Of a stretch of 64,000 bases of DNA, positions 47,888 through 57,534 are shown piece by piece. The notes under the pieces are model-generated. The model did no database searches and had not been told where the DNA came from. It was given only the letters and a program-made list of their open reading frames with translations. How positions within the stretch are numbered: position 1 is the first letter of the stretch; each line of letters opens with the position of its first letter. Source of the DNA: Acinetobacter nosocomialis (GTDB lineage Bacteria; Pseudomonadota; Gammaproteobacteria; Pseudomonadales; Moraxellaceae); contig CP107049.1 in the NCBI GenBank assembly GCA_025736915.1, forward strand, positions 3,038,001 to 3,102,000. Reading direction: 5' to 3'. Both the position numbers and the translations under genes were made by a program.

Positions 47888-48081
47888 TTGGTTTTTACTC
47901 CGTACAGATAAACAATTTTAATCGGTTAGTGTACCCGAAATTATGTTTTTGGCGTGAACAAAGTCAGTGGGCTTTTTATTTTTCGAAGTATCTGCTTTTG
48001 ATTTGCTCAATTCAAAAACTAAAAAAGCATAGAACTAGCATTAACAGCATTTACATTTTTAAATGGGGAAACAAAAAGATT

Positions 48082-48483
48082 ATGTTAGTTGCACAGCAGT
48101 TGGGCCAATGGGCTGAACAAACAGCTTTAAAACTTTTAAAAGAACAGAATTATGAATGGGTCGCCAGTAATTATCATTCACGCCGTGGAGAGGTTGATCT
48201 GATTGTAAAACGCGGTAACGAATTGATTTTTGTTGAGGTAAAAGCGCGTGGACAGGGAAATTATGGACAAGCTTGTGAAATGGTCACTGTGAGCAAACAG
48301 AAAAAAATAATTAAAACGGCGATGAGGTTTTTACAGCGCTACCCATCTTATCAGGATTTTTATTGTCGTTTTGATGTGATTTGTTTTGATTTTCCACAGA
48401 AAATTGCAAAAACAGTACAGCAAGACTTTTCGAAATTCCATTATGATCTGCAATGGATCGAAAATGCATTTACTTTGGATTAA
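48082..48483 (+). CDS. YraN (UPF0102) family nuclease-fold protein
   Basis: 133 residues from the ATG at 48082 ([16 protein letters not shown]); a long N-terminal extension in the same frame has no support. UPF0102 proteins have a PD-(D/E)XK nuclease-like fold. The visible core is RRGEVDLIV (Glu and Asp) and FVEVKAR (Glu-x-Lys), which would be the active-site residues. The function in cells is uncertain. It lies between rsmI and a DolP-like lipoprotein gene, as in E. coli rsmI-lpoA-yraN-diaA-dolP but without lpoA and diaA. Confidence 0.88.
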   Translation: MLVAQQLGQWAEQTALKLLKEQNYEWVASNYHSRRGEVDLIVKRGNELIFVEVKARGQGNYGQACEMVTVSKQKKIIKTAMRFLQRYPSYQDFYCRFDVICFDFPQKIAKTVQQDFSKFHYDLQWIENAFTLD

Positions 48484-48561
48484 GAGTTCATTACTCTTTT
48501 GAGCAAATTAAAACCGATGTTTATGATCAAGCCAAGAAGAGATTGATAGGAGTCTGGTGGA

Positions 48562-49272
48562 GTGTTGAAACGTATTGCTGTAACAGCGCTTTGTGTCGCA
48601 AGTTTGTCAGGTTGCGCAAGTTTTATTTCTGGTGGAACAGGTACAGCTCCAGTTGGAACAGATAGTGGTGTACGTAGCTTAGGTCAGGTATTCATTGATT
48701 CTTCAATTAAACGTACAGCGAATATTAACCTCTATAAGCTTGATCAGCGTTTTAAACAATCTCGTATTAACATCGAAAGCTTTCATAGCACAGTATTGTT
48801 AACTGGTCAGGTGCCAGACCCATACTTGAAACAGCTGGCAGAAGACAATGTTAAAGCGATGAGCGATGTGAAAGCCGTACATAACTATATTACGGTAGGT
48901 AACAAAGTAAGCTATAACACGATCATGCAAGATGCTGGTGTAACTGCAAATACACGTGCTCTATTAATGAAAGCGCCAGTTGTATCGGACAGTAAAGTGC
49001 TCGTCCATACCGAAGATGGTGTTTTATATGTAATGGGTCGTTTAAATACAGCTGAAATTAATGATTTAAACAATGTGCTTCAAAATGTCGGTAACGTGAC
49101 AAAGATTGTAACGCTTATTGATAACATTGATTTAGCACCTGCTCCGGCAGCATCGACTGGCAACGCAACGACTACGCCAGTAATTAATAATGTTCTTGCT
49201 CAACCAACAGTTCAAACTCCTGTTGCAATTGATCCGGACCAAGCAGATCCAGCATCATCTACTGCACAATAA
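48562..49272 (+). CDS. DolP/YraP-like dual-BON-domain lipoprotein
   Basis: 236 residues beginning at GTG 48562 with TAGGAG upstream. Lipoprotein signal with lipobox LSGC. Two BON domains follow (about 45-115 and 120-195), with ESFHSTVLLTGQVPD and HTEDGVLYVMGRLN as their strands, then an Ala/Pro/Thr-rich tail of about 40 residues absent from E. coli DolP (191 residues). DolP is an outer-membrane lipoprotein that preserves envelope integrity and supports BamA. The yraN linkage supports the assignment. The next gene starts 3 bp after the stop. Confidence 0.85.
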   Translation: MLKRIAVTALCVASLSGCASFISGGTGTAPVGTDSGVRSLGQVFIDSSIKRTANINLYKLDQRFKQSRINIESFHSTVLLTGQVPDPYLKQLAEDNVKAMSDVKAVHNYITVGNKVSYNTIMQDAGVTANTRALLMKAPVVSDSKVLVHTEDGVLYVMGRLNTAEINDLNNVLQNVGNVTKIVTLIDNIDLAPAPAASTGNATTTPVINNVLAQPTVQTPVAIDPDQADPASSTAQ

Positions 49273-49275
49273 AAT

Positions 49276-50139
49276 ATGAACTTAATTGAACAATTACAAA
49301 GCAAAATTGAGCAGGCGAGAACTCTTTATAAAGAGTTCCGCCTCTATGATTTGGGGAGCTTTGCTTTAAACCGTTTTACACCAAAAGATGGTTTTGAGCA
49401 GGTTTTAAATGTGCGTTATGGCTTAAAGCCTCGTCATCGTCTAGATATTTATCGTTCTACTAAACACTTAGCACATCGACCACTCATTGTTTTTGTACAT
49501 GGTGGTGCTTGGCAACACGGTAATAAACGAGACTATCTGTTTGTTGGTGAAGCCTTTACAAAAGAAGGTTATGACGTTGCTGTCATTAACTATCAGCTTG
49601 CACCAAAGAATATTTTTCCAAGTTACGTAGACGACTTAACGCAAGCGTTAAATTATTTGCATCAAAATCAGGAAAAATTAGAAATCTCGACAGAGAATAT
49701 TGTGCTTATGGGGCATTCGGCAGGTGCATTTAATGTAATGTCTGCTGTTTATCACCCTGACTCAACTAAAATTGAATGTTTAGGGAAAATTAAGGCAATA
49801 GTTGGTTTAGCTGGTCCGTATCATTTTGATTATAAGGGTGATCCGCTTGCTGAAGATGCTTTTGACCAAGGTATCTCTTATAAAGAGGTGATGCCTTATT
49901 ATTTTGTAAATCAAAATAATATTAAGCATTATCTACTCATGGCTGAAAATGATCAGCTCGTAAAGCAACATAATACTTTGGATATGGATCAAGCTCTTAG
50001 GGAGAAGGGGAATCATAGCCATATTGCTATTATCCCTAAAACTGGCCATATCACGATTTTGGCTAGTCTATCGAGTTTTGTAAGTCACTACTTCAGAACA
50101 AAACGAACCATTTTGCATTTTCTTGATGAAGTATTTTAA
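49276..50139 (+). CDS. Alpha/beta hydrolase (carboxylesterase-like)
   Basis: 287 residues, starting 3 bp after the DolP-like gene, so probably cotranscribed. Oxyanion-hole motif HGGAWQHG at about 76, nucleophile elbow GHSAGA at about 148, likely Asp in AENDQLV and His in PKTGHI complete the triad. These are features of the hormone-sensitive-lipase/BD-FAE group of esterases. No signal peptide is seen, so it is cytoplasmic. The substrate is unknown. Confidence 0.82.
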   Translation: MNLIEQLQSKIEQARTLYKEFRLYDLGSFALNRFTPKDGFEQVLNVRYGLKPRHRLDIYRSTKHLAHRPLIVFVHGGAWQHGNKRDYLFVGEAFTKEGYDVAVINYQLAPKNIFPSYVDDLTQALNYLHQNQEKLEISTENIVLMGHSAGAFNVMSAVYHPDSTKIECLGKIKAIVGLAGPYHFDYKGDPLAEDAFDQGISYKEVMPYYFVNQNNIKHYLLMAENDQLVKQHNTLDMDQALREKGNHSHIAIIPKTGHITILASLSSFVSHYFRTKRTILHFLDEVF

Positions 50140-50165
50140 AACCATTGAGTTTTAGAAAGCGCAGA

Positions 50166-50909
50166 TTACTTTGCTTGAGTAATCTGCGTAATCATTGCGT
50201 GTGCAATACTGCCTTTAAATGGAATTTCAGGAAGCTGATCAAATTTAAAGAATTGTGCATCGGCAATTTCATCTTCCTGCAAAGAAATCTCGCCTGACTC
50301 ATATTCAGCTCTAAAAGCAATCATGAGATTACTTGGAAACGGCCAAGGCTGGCTTGACATATATTGAATATTTTTGAGTTTAATACCCACTTCTTCTAAA
50401 GCTTCACGTTGTACCGCTTCTTCGAGTGTTTCGCCAACTTCGACAAATCCTGCAATTAAGCCATACATGTTGGTTTTATTGTGAATTGATTTTGCCAGCA
50501 AGATTTCATCATTACCTTTAGTAATGATGGTAATGATGCATGGGTTTACACGAGGGTACTGGTGATAACCACAAGCAGGACATACCATCGCATATTCACT
50601 TGAGTGTACTTCGGTGGCATGTCCACAGTGGCTGCAAAACTTGTGATTACGTCTCCATTCGAGCAACTGTACAGCACGACTCGCCTGTAAAAATTGCTCT
50701 TTTGACCAGTTAGAAATAAGTTGACGAATTGGAACGAGTTGCAGACCTTCTGGTATAGCTTCTTCACTCAGCAGGTCACGTGCAATGACCTGTTCATCAT
50801 GAGTGAAAAGCAGATCACTTGCTAACTTTTCGACTTTGGGTAATTGAAAGTTTTGGTCAACCAATAATTGTTGGTGATGAAAAATATAAGCAAGTGATAA
50901 TTCAGACAT
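50166..50909 (-). CDS. nudC: NAD(+) diphosphatase / NAD-cap hydrolase NudC
   Basis: 247 residues. NudC hydrolyses NAD(H) and removes NAD caps from RNA. It has a zinc ribbon with CSHCG and CPACG, then YPRVNPCIITII, then the Nudix box GFVEVGETLEEAVQREALEE with GVKL-type ending, and the NudC-specific SQPWPFPSNLM. The ATG shares one base with the stop of the upstream fimL-like gene (TAATG), so the two are translationally coupled. Confidence 0.93.
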   Translation of the reverse strand: MSELSLAYIFHHQQLLVDQNFQLPKVEKLASDLLFTHDEQVIARDLLSEEAIPEGLQLVPIRQLISNWSKEQFLQASRAVQLLEWRRNHKFCSHCGHATEVHSSEYAMVCPACGYHQYPRVNPCIITIITKGNDEILLAKSIHNKTNMYGLIAGFVEVGETLEEAVQREALEEVGIKLKNIQYMSSQPWPFPSNLMIAFRAEYESGEISLQEDEIADAQFFKFDQLPEIPFKGSIAHAMITQITQAK

Positions 50910-52552
50910 TAAGCTGCCTTTTTTTGAAGTTGTTGACTACTTAGCAATGCTACATCAAACATGGATTGTAGAACAGGCTGTTTATTTTTTAAATTGTCAA
51001 CTAACATATCTAGTCCAGCTAATACGTTAAAAATACAGTGAATCTGATCATGACTAAAAGCTTGGTTCTGATCGATTTGCTGCTGTACAAATTTAGCAGT
51101 TTCAAGCAAAGCATTTTGTTGAACCGTACTTCCTAAAAATTCAGCCGCACCAGCCAATTCTTTCAATGAGCCTGCAATTGCTTCAATATTTTGGGTTTGA
51201 TCGTTGGCATATAGAGTCAAACTTTGACATACAAAATCGATTAAATTTTTTGTCTCATTTAATAATGTTTCATGTGCTTCATCTAAACGATCTAAAGAAA
51301 TATTGGTGTTGTTCACACGAATTTGTAGACGGTTAGATGAATAATGACGTACCAAAATACCAATCGCGTTCATGGCAGATAAAATGCTCTTCATGAGCTG
51401 CTGAGCGTAGTTTTCATTACTCAATATATTGATTTGACTTAAACTGCTTGCTTGATGAGAAAGCTCGGTTGCTGCTTCATTTAAGTTGAGTAAGTTAAAG
51501 GTATGAGCAAGCTGCATAAGGCTGCTTTGAAGTTGCTGAGCCTTTTCTGGCGACATGTTTTGGTAGTTGTATTCAATATCATTACGAACTTTATTCATTT
51601 CGTCTAAGATCAATTGACTTACCGTTTGCATGGTATCAAAGTCTGGACCATACAAATGTTGGCTCAGTGCTTTAAGTTGAGTATCGGTAAGGAACTCACG
51701 ACCAATGTTTAGCTGCCCACGAATTTGCTGCGCAAGTTGGTCTTCTTGTCCAATCACAATACTAATAATATCTGCTAGAGCAGTTAAGTTTGCCTCAAAG
51801 CTTTCTGGCGATGCTAAAAATAGACCTATAGCATTTTCAAGATTAATGAATACACGTAAGCGAGCATCATTTAAAACAAGTTCATCAATGTGATTAAAGG
51901 CAGAGTTAACCAATTGCCAATATTGTTGGCTTGGTTGACCATGAGCCATGCTGACTAAATAGCTACCAATCAATTTGAATGCCTGAAAGTCTCGAGCGGT
52001 TTCAGTTTTATTTAAAAATTGATGCAAAGATAATTTATAAAGCTGATGGATAAACTGAGTTTTCTCATTAATGAGCACTTCGGGTAACGGTAACTCAAGT
52101 GAAGTTGTTGTAAGGTTTGAAGCGATCTGCTGACCAGATGATGTTAATGGTTTATTTAAGGCTTTTTCTAAATTGTTTAGAGTGTCCAAAAGAAACTGGG
52201 GTACTTCAACTTCACGTAAACAAATAAATTCAATATAGCGTTTCACCATGGTCGTGCCTTCACTAAGAGCAACAACCTCATCGGTGTTGATGTGTTCTGG
52301 CTTAGCCATAATTTTTTGCATCAACTCGGTTGAATATTGAGTGATTTTTGCCAAATAGGGGATATCAATAAGGCGTAATACTTGAGTGCATTGTTTAAAT
52401 TGTTCTAACGCATCATCAATACCAAAAGGGAGAGCTTGTTCTTCAATTAATGTACTTACAGCACCTTCTACCAGTTTTATTGAGTTATCAATTTCATTCT
52501 TGATAATAAGCAACGCTGTTGGATCAAATTGAATCGAATTATGCTCAGACAT
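50909..52552 (-). CDS. fimL: FimL-like Hpt-domain pilus/chemosensory protein
   Basis: 547 residues from the ATG at 52552, with GGGGA 7 nt upstream; a start six codons earlier is unlikely. The protein is all-helical without signal or TM segment. It resembles FimL of Pseudomonas (about 556 residues), which is related to the N-terminus of the ChpA/PilL kinase and acts with the Pil-Chp system and cAMP in type IV pilus function. A late Hpt-like stretch reads SLKELAGAAEFLG, where the phosphoacceptor His of HxxKG is Lys, so phosphotransfer is not expected. The naming is from memory of the family and is moderately sure. Confidence 0.6.
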   Translation of the reverse strand: MSEHNSIQFDPTALLIIKNEIDNSIKLVEGAVSTLIEEQALPFGIDDALEQFKQCTQVLRLIDIPYLAKITQYSTELMQKIMAKPEHINTDEVVALSEGTTMVKRYIEFICLREVEVPQFLLDTLNNLEKALNKPLTSSGQQIASNLTTTSLELPLPEVLINEKTQFIHQLYKLSLHQFLNKTETARDFQAFKLIGSYLVSMAHGQPSQQYWQLVNSAFNHIDELVLNDARLRVFINLENAIGLFLASPESFEANLTALADIISIVIGQEDQLAQQIRGQLNIGREFLTDTQLKALSQHLYGPDFDTMQTVSQLILDEMNKVRNDIEYNYQNMSPEKAQQLQSSLMQLAHTFNLLNLNEAATELSHQASSLSQINILSNENYAQQLMKSILSAMNAIGILVRHYSSNRLQIRVNNTNISLDRLDEAHETLLNETKNLIDFVCQSLTLYANDQTQNIEAIAGSLKELAGAAEFLGSTVQQNALLETAKFVQQQIDQNQAFSHDQIHCIFNVLAGLDMLVDNLKNKQPVLQSMFDVALLSSQQLQKKAA

Positions 52553-52685
52553 AAAAATTCCCCTTTGCAAAAAAAATCAATTGTTATATTCGTCATGGCT
52601 CAATAGTTTGAGCTAAAAATCTATACGACTAATATAACTTAACTTGCAAAAGGGGAAACTAAAAAAAAACTAGAGAATCAAAAAT

Positions 52686-54065
52686 TTATTTTGCAAAAAG
52701 GCAAGGTTCTCCATGTTTTTTCTCAAATTCTTTGACCCAAGTCTCATGTATGTTCAACTCTTCATCTGAAGGGTAAATAACAGGTAAATCAATTTGAACT
52801 CTAGCTTTTGTCGTTTTTTGCTGGTCAATTTCACTTTGCGATAAAGCATCCATATCAAAGGAAACTTGACCACCGGTCATTGCCAAGTAAACATCAGAAA
52901 GAATTTCAGCATCGAGTAACGCACCGTGGAAAGTACGGTCACGCGCTGGAATTTCATAACGACGAACTAAGGCATCAAGTGAGTTTTTCTGTCCAGGATG
53001 TTTATTTTTGGCTAAAGCTAAGGTATCGGTAACTTCACAAACTTCTGAAAGAGCAGGTAACCCAACACGTCTAAACTCCATATCGAGGAAGTTCATATCG
53101 AAGGTTGCGTTATGAGCGATAATTTCTGCGCCTTTTAAATATTCAAACAAAGTATCAGCAATATCTGCATAGAGCGGTTTATCTTTTAAGAAATCATCAC
53201 TGATACCGTGAATATTTTCTGAATCGCCCACTGGTTTTTCAGGGTTAATATAAATGTGAATCGAACTACCCGTAAGCTTACGGTTAATCATTTCGATTGC
53301 GCCGACTTCAATAATGCGGTCGCCATCTTGGAAATAGAAACCAGTCGTTTCAGTATCGAGAATGAGCTGACGAGGGCCTTGTAATTTAAGCTTTGCTTCG
53401 GTAACAACAATCTGAGGATGAATATTGCTAGTTTGCTGCTTTATTTCTTGCTCTACAGCTTCAACCTCATTTACTTCTTCGTCGACAGTAATCATCTCAA
53501 CTTCTTGTGATGGTTCAAGAGCGACATCTTCATCTTCGGTTGTTTCAACCAGATCAAACCCGAAAGGGTCATCTAGCAACCAGTCCTGTTCAGGCTTTTT
53601 TATATCTTGCGGTGCAGCGACAGACAGTGGTTGCTTGAGTTCTTGAGCAGTCTTATCTGCACCTAAATTTGCAAGTTGGTCTGCCATTTCATTGCCAGGA
53701 TGTCCTGCATGGCCTTTAATCCAATTCCACTCAATATTTCTACCTGCGCAAACAGCATCAAGTTTTTGCCATAGGTCAGGATTTTTAACATCTTTCCAAT
53801 TTTTCTTTTTCCAGCCATGAATCCATTCTGTAATGCCTTGCTTTACATAATTTGAGTCGGTCCAGATAATTAATTGTGCATCAGGAGGGCAAAAAGAAAC
53901 GCCCTCAATAGCAGCCATAAGCTCCATGCGGTTATTGGTTGTGTCGGGTTCACCGCCAAATAATTTATGTTCACCCTGTTCGGTAATGACATATGCACCC
54001 CAACCGCCTAAACCGGGATTGCCACGACATGCACCATCAACATACAGTGTGATTGTTTGAGACAT
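52686..54065 (-). CDS. dnaQ: RNase HI - DNA polymerase III epsilon fusion protein
   Basis: 459 residues from the ATG at 54065. Residues 1-150 are RNase HI: TLYVDGACRGNPG (Asp), NNRMELMAAIEG (Glu), WTDSNYV (Asp), WIKGHAGHPGNEMAD (His, Asp). An acidic linker of about 90 residues follows. Residues about 235-410 are the DnaQ 3'-5' exonuclease: LILDTETTGF (Exo I), HNATFDMNFLDMEF (Exo II) and FHGALLDAEILSDVYL (Exo III). Both active sites look intact. rnhA and dnaQ are adjacent genes in many bacteria; here one frame encodes both, so RNA removal and proofreading are physically joined. Confidence 0.93.
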   Translation of the reverse strand: MSQTITLYVDGACRGNPGLGGWGAYVITEQGEHKLFGGEPDTTNNRMELMAAIEGVSFCPPDAQLIIWTDSNYVKQGITEWIHGWKKKNWKDVKNPDLWQKLDAVCAGRNIEWNWIKGHAGHPGNEMADQLANLGADKTAQELKQPLSVAAPQDIKKPEQDWLLDDPFGFDLVETTEDEDVALEPSQEVEMITVDEEVNEVEAVEQEIKQQTSNIHPQIVVTEAKLKLQGPRQLILDTETTGFYFQDGDRIIEVGAIEMINRKLTGSSIHIYINPEKPVGDSENIHGISDDFLKDKPLYADIADTLFEYLKGAEIIAHNATFDMNFLDMEFRRVGLPALSEVCEVTDTLALAKNKHPGQKNSLDALVRRYEIPARDRTFHGALLDAEILSDVYLAMTGGQVSFDMDALSQSEIDQQKTTKARVQIDLPVIYPSDEELNIHETWVKEFEKKHGEPCLFAK

Positions 54066-54202
54066 AAATCGAAACCTAAACTGAAAGAAAAAGAACTGAA
54101 TATGGTGTATTGTATACGCAAAAAGTTCGGTTCCATCGTTACAAAGCAAGCTTTTTTTAATTTCTTGTAACATTTCCATGCAAATGACATTAAATTATTG
54201 CC

Positions 54203-54230
54203 TTGTCTATCTTGCATGCTTTACTACAAT
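54203..54230 (+). promoter_or_regulatory. Sigma-70-type promoter of mltD
   Basis: TTGTCT (54203-54208), 16-bp spacer, TACAAT (54225-54230), 68 bp before the mltD ATG. A hairpin GGGTTTG/CAGACCC (54246-54263) lies in the leader. Confidence 0.55.
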
Positions 54231-54297
54231 GGCATCGAAGACCTAGGGTTTGTGGGCAGACCCCAAGAAATATTACGCGAGTTGTTTGGAAGTTTTT

Positions 54298-57200
54298 ATG
54301 TATAAACCAACCACATTTGTGTGGCAGCCATCTGCAGCATCATTATTCAAAATTACAGTACTTAGCTCTGCTTTAGCTGCGTTGGGTATTACAACAGGCT
54401 GTTCTTCGACTCCGCAATCTGCAAAAACCTCGAAAACAAAACAGGTCAGTGGAGCAGGCTATCTTGATGCAAGCAGTCTAGACTCGTTAGAAGATTTACT
54501 TTCAGCAACAGATATGCGTGCTGTAGAGGGTGATCGTTTACTTATTTTAAAACACGGTGACGTTTGGAAGCGTATGGCTGTGGGCTTTAAAATGGACCTC
54601 GATCACTGGGATCCGCGTATTGAAGCGCAGCGTAGTTGGTTTATTTCACGTCAGCCCTACCTTGACCGTTTAAGTGCTCGCGCAAGTCGTTATTTATATC
54701 ATACTGTTAAAGAAGCAGAACGCCGTGGTCTTCCAACTGAACTTGCATTATTACCGGTAATTGAAAGTTCATATGACCCTGCTGCAACAAGTAGTGCGGC
54801 AGCAGCAGGTTTATGGCAGTTTATTCCAAGTACTGGTCGTATTTATGGTTTACAACAAACGGGTATGTACGATGGTCGTCGTGATGTTGTTGAATCTACA
54901 CGTGCTGCATATGAGTTCTTAGGAAGCTTATATAACCAGTTTGGTTCATGGGAATTGGCTTTGGCAGCTTATAACGCTGGTCCGGGCCGTATCCAACAGG
55001 CGATTAACCGTAACCAAGCTGCGGGTTTACCAACTGACTACTGGTCATTAAAACTTCCACAAGAAACTATGAACTATGTTCCACGTTTCTTGGCAGTTGC
55101 ACAAATTATTAAAAATCCACGTGCTTACGGGGTTTCATTACCACCAATTGCGAATAGACCCCATTTCCGTGAAGTGACATTGTCTGCACCGTTGTCTTTA
55201 AATGAGATTGCTTCGGTCAGTGGTCTTAGCCGTGCCGAGTTATATGCATTAAACCCAGGCTATCGTGGTGAAACAGTAGACCCAGCAAGTCCAATGCGTA
55301 TTTTAATTCCGGCTGATGTAAGCCCATCAGTTGATAATAAATTGAAAGGAATGAAAGCGGGTGGTGGTTCAGGTTGGTGGGCAAATGTCACTTCGCCGTC
55401 TAAACCGACAACCAGTCCTTCAAGTTCAGTCACAATTAAAACGACACCAGCGACTCAGGTTCAGCCTGTAAGGCCAACAACACCTGCTAAAACAACCAGC
55501 AGCTCTGTAACTGTAAAAGGTTCAACACCTCGTGGTTCTGATGCTTTAGCTGCTTTTGCAGCCTCAGCTGATGTGCCAAGTGCACCTCGTATTCCAGTTG
55601 CAGTAACGCCTGCAACCAATGTTAAGCCAGTAAGAACAGAACCGCCAATTTCAGCTGTTGAGCGTGAGAAAATTTTAGCAGCGGTTCGTGCTGAAGGTGA
55701 GAAGGAAACTGTTGAGCAAGCTTTACAGCCACAGGCCACTCAAGCTGAAAAAGACCAAGTGGTTGCTGAGTTAAAGGCAATTGCACCGCAAGGTACCGAA
55801 ATTGTTGATCCTTACGATGGCAAAATTAAGTTAACTGCGATTCAGACGAGCCTTTCGGTCGCTGAACAGCAAGGTAAAGAGTTAAGTAAAGGCTTTGCTT
55901 ATCCAAAAACGTTAACTGAAGATGCAAGCGTTGCAAACTCTGAAGAAGCACAGCGTAATAAAGATAAGCCTTACATTAAAACCGATACCGATGTTGTTGT
56001 TGTACAGCCTAAAGGTAAGCGTAGTACTTATACCGTACAACCGGGCGATACATTAGCGATTATCGCAATGAAAAATGGGGTCAACTGGCGTGATGTTGCC
56101 AAGTGGAACCAGATTGATCCTGAAAAGACTCTATTTGTAGGAACTAGCCTGTATTTGTATGATGCTAAACCGCAAGAGGTTGAGTCTACGACAAAATCAG
56201 CAGCTAAACCTGATGTATATATTGTTCAAGCAAATGACAGTTTAACTGGCGTGGCAAATCAATTTAATTTGTCAGTAAAACAGCTTGCTGAATATAACGA
56301 TTTATCTGTCAGTGATGGCTTATTTGTTGGCCAAAAGCTGCATTTGAAAGAGCCTAAAGGCAACCGTAACTCTGCTAAGGCAGAGCCTAAAGCTGTTCAG
56401 GCAAGTACACGTCGTATTGCAACAAAGAGCTATACAGTTAAACGCGGCGAGTATTTGAAGTTAATTGCAGATCGTTATGCATTATCTAATCAGGAATTGG
56501 CAGAGCTAACACCAGGGTTGTCAGCTGGTAGTAATTTAATGGCTGGCCAGAAAATTAATGTACCTGCAAAAGAAGTTGCTGCTGTTGATGAATCTGATGA
56601 CAACAAAGCTTCTGGCAAATATGAAAAACTTGCAGCAGGTCCGTCATATAAGACTGAAAGTTATAAAGTACAGCGTGGCGATACATTATCAAGCATTGCG
56701 ACCAAGTCTAAAATTAGTTTAGCCGAACTTGCAGAACTGAATAACTTAAAAGCGAGTAGCCATGTACAGCTTGGCCAAAACTTGAAAGTACCTGCGGGCG
56801 TAAGTGTTCCAGACCACTATGTTGTTCAGTCGGGAGATAGCTTACATGCGATTGCGGCTAAATATAACTTACAAACCAGTTATTTGGCTGATTTAAACGG
56901 TTTATCTCGCACAGCAGGTGTTCGTGCTGGTCAGCGTTTAAAATTGACAGGTGAGGTTGAAACATCGAGCAAGGCTACGACTAAAAATGCCAAAGAAGAA
57001 ACACCAGATACTTATACTGTTAAATCTGGTGATAACTTACGAAGCATCGCCAGCCGTTATCATTTACAGTTAGATTACCTGACTGCATTAAATGGCTTGT
57101 CTCGTAACAGCAGTGTGCGTGTCGGTCAGCATTTAAAGCTAACAGGTGATGTACCTACTGTAGAAACTGCGAAAGCTGATACAGCAAAATCATCAGCTAA

Positions 57201-57519
57201 ACCTGTTGCAGCAGGCAAAAATACTGAAAAGTATACGGTTAAAGCTGGTGAGTCGTTAAATGCGATTGCGAGTCGTGCAGGTATTTCAGTTCGTGAACTT
57301 GCTGAAATGAATGCATTAAAAGCAAATGCTAACCTACAGCGCGGTCAAAATATTGTGATTCCAAAAACTGTAGTGGAATACAAAGTCAAACGTGGCGATA
57401 CCTTAATTGGTCTTGCAAGTAAATATGGTCTAGAAACTACTTTACTGGCGGAACTCAACAACTTAACACCGTCGACTCAATTGCGTATTGGCGATATTAT
57501 TAAAGTGCCTAATTTATAG
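54298..57519 (+). CDS. mltD: Membrane-bound lytic murein transglycosylase D with eight LysM domains
   Basis: 1073 residues from the ATG at 54298, with GGAAG 5 nt upstream; a longer frame start is rejected. A signal segment ends near TTGCSS, a likely lipoprotein site. The SLT domain (about 120-260) has ALLPVIESSYDP (catalytic Glu), AGLWQFIPSTGRIYG and ALAAYNAGPGRI. A Pro/Thr/Ser-rich linker follows. Eight LysM repeats then run to the end, each opening like YTVQPGDTLAIIA and closing near GQ-L. E. coli MltD (452 residues) has two LysM, so this protein is greatly extended. It cleaves glycan strands with formation of anhydro-muropeptides. Confidence 0.93.
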   Translation: MYKPTTFVWQPSAASLFKITVLSSALAALGITTGCSSTPQSAKTSKTKQVSGAGYLDASSLDSLEDLLSATDMRAVEGDRLLILKHGDVWKRMAVGFKMDLDHWDPRIEAQRSWFISRQPYLDRLSARASRYLYHTVKEAERRGLPTELALLPVIESSYDPAATSSAAAAGLWQFIPSTGRIYGLQQTGMYDGRRDVVESTRAAYEFLGSLYNQFGSWELALAAYNAGPGRIQQAINRNQAAGLPTDYWSLKLPQETMNYVPRFLAVAQIIKNPRAYGVSLPPIANRPHFREVTLSAPLSLNEIASVSGLSRAELYALNPGYRGETVDPASPMRILIPADVSPSVDNKLKGMKAGGGSGWWANVTSPSKPTTSPSSSVTIKTTPATQVQPVRPTTPAKTTSSSVTVKGSTPRGSDALAAFAASADVPSAPRIPVAVTPATNVKPVRTEPPISAVEREKILAAVRAEGEKETVEQALQPQATQAEKDQVVAELKAIAPQGTEIVDPYDGKIKLTAIQTSLSVAEQQGKELSKGFAYPKTLTEDASVANSEEAQRNKDKPYIKTDTDVVVVQPKGKRSTYTVQPGDTLAIIAMKNGVNWRDVAKWNQIDPEKTLFVGTSLYLYDAKPQEVESTTKSAAKPDVYIVQANDSLTGVANQFNLSVKQLAEYNDLSVSDGLFVGQKLHLKEPKGNRNSAKAEPKAVQASTRRIATKSYTVKRGEYLKLIADRYALSNQELAELTPGLSAGSNLMAGQKINVPAKEVAAVDESDDNKASGKYEKLAAGPSYKTESYKVQRGDTLSSIATKSKISLAELAELNNLKASSHVQLGQNLKVPAGVSVPDHYVVQSGDSLHAIAAKYNLQTSYLADLNGLSRTAGVRAGQRLKLTGEVETSSKATTKNAKEETPDTYTVKSGDNLRSIASRYHLQLDYLTALNGLSRNSSVRVGQHLKLTGDVPTVETAKADTAKSSAKPVAAGKNTEKYTVKAGESLNAIASRAGISVRELAEMNALKANANLQRGQNIVIPKTVVEYKVKRGDTLIGLASKYGLETTLLAELNNLTPSTQLRIGDIIKVPNL

Positions 57520-57534
57520 AATAATTAGAACTTT

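Noticed and set aside
47929..48081. N-terminal extension of YraN
   Set aside because: The family starts at about [13 protein letters not shown]; the upstream part has no resemblance and lies in the promoter region.
53425..53646. Plus-strand ORF opposite the RNase HI-DnaQ linker
   Set aside because: Ser-rich shadow of an acidic linker with no start signal.
54066..54179. N-terminal extension of the RNase HI-DnaQ protein
   Set aside because: The extension is Phe-rich noise; the RNase HI domain begins at the ATG at 54065.
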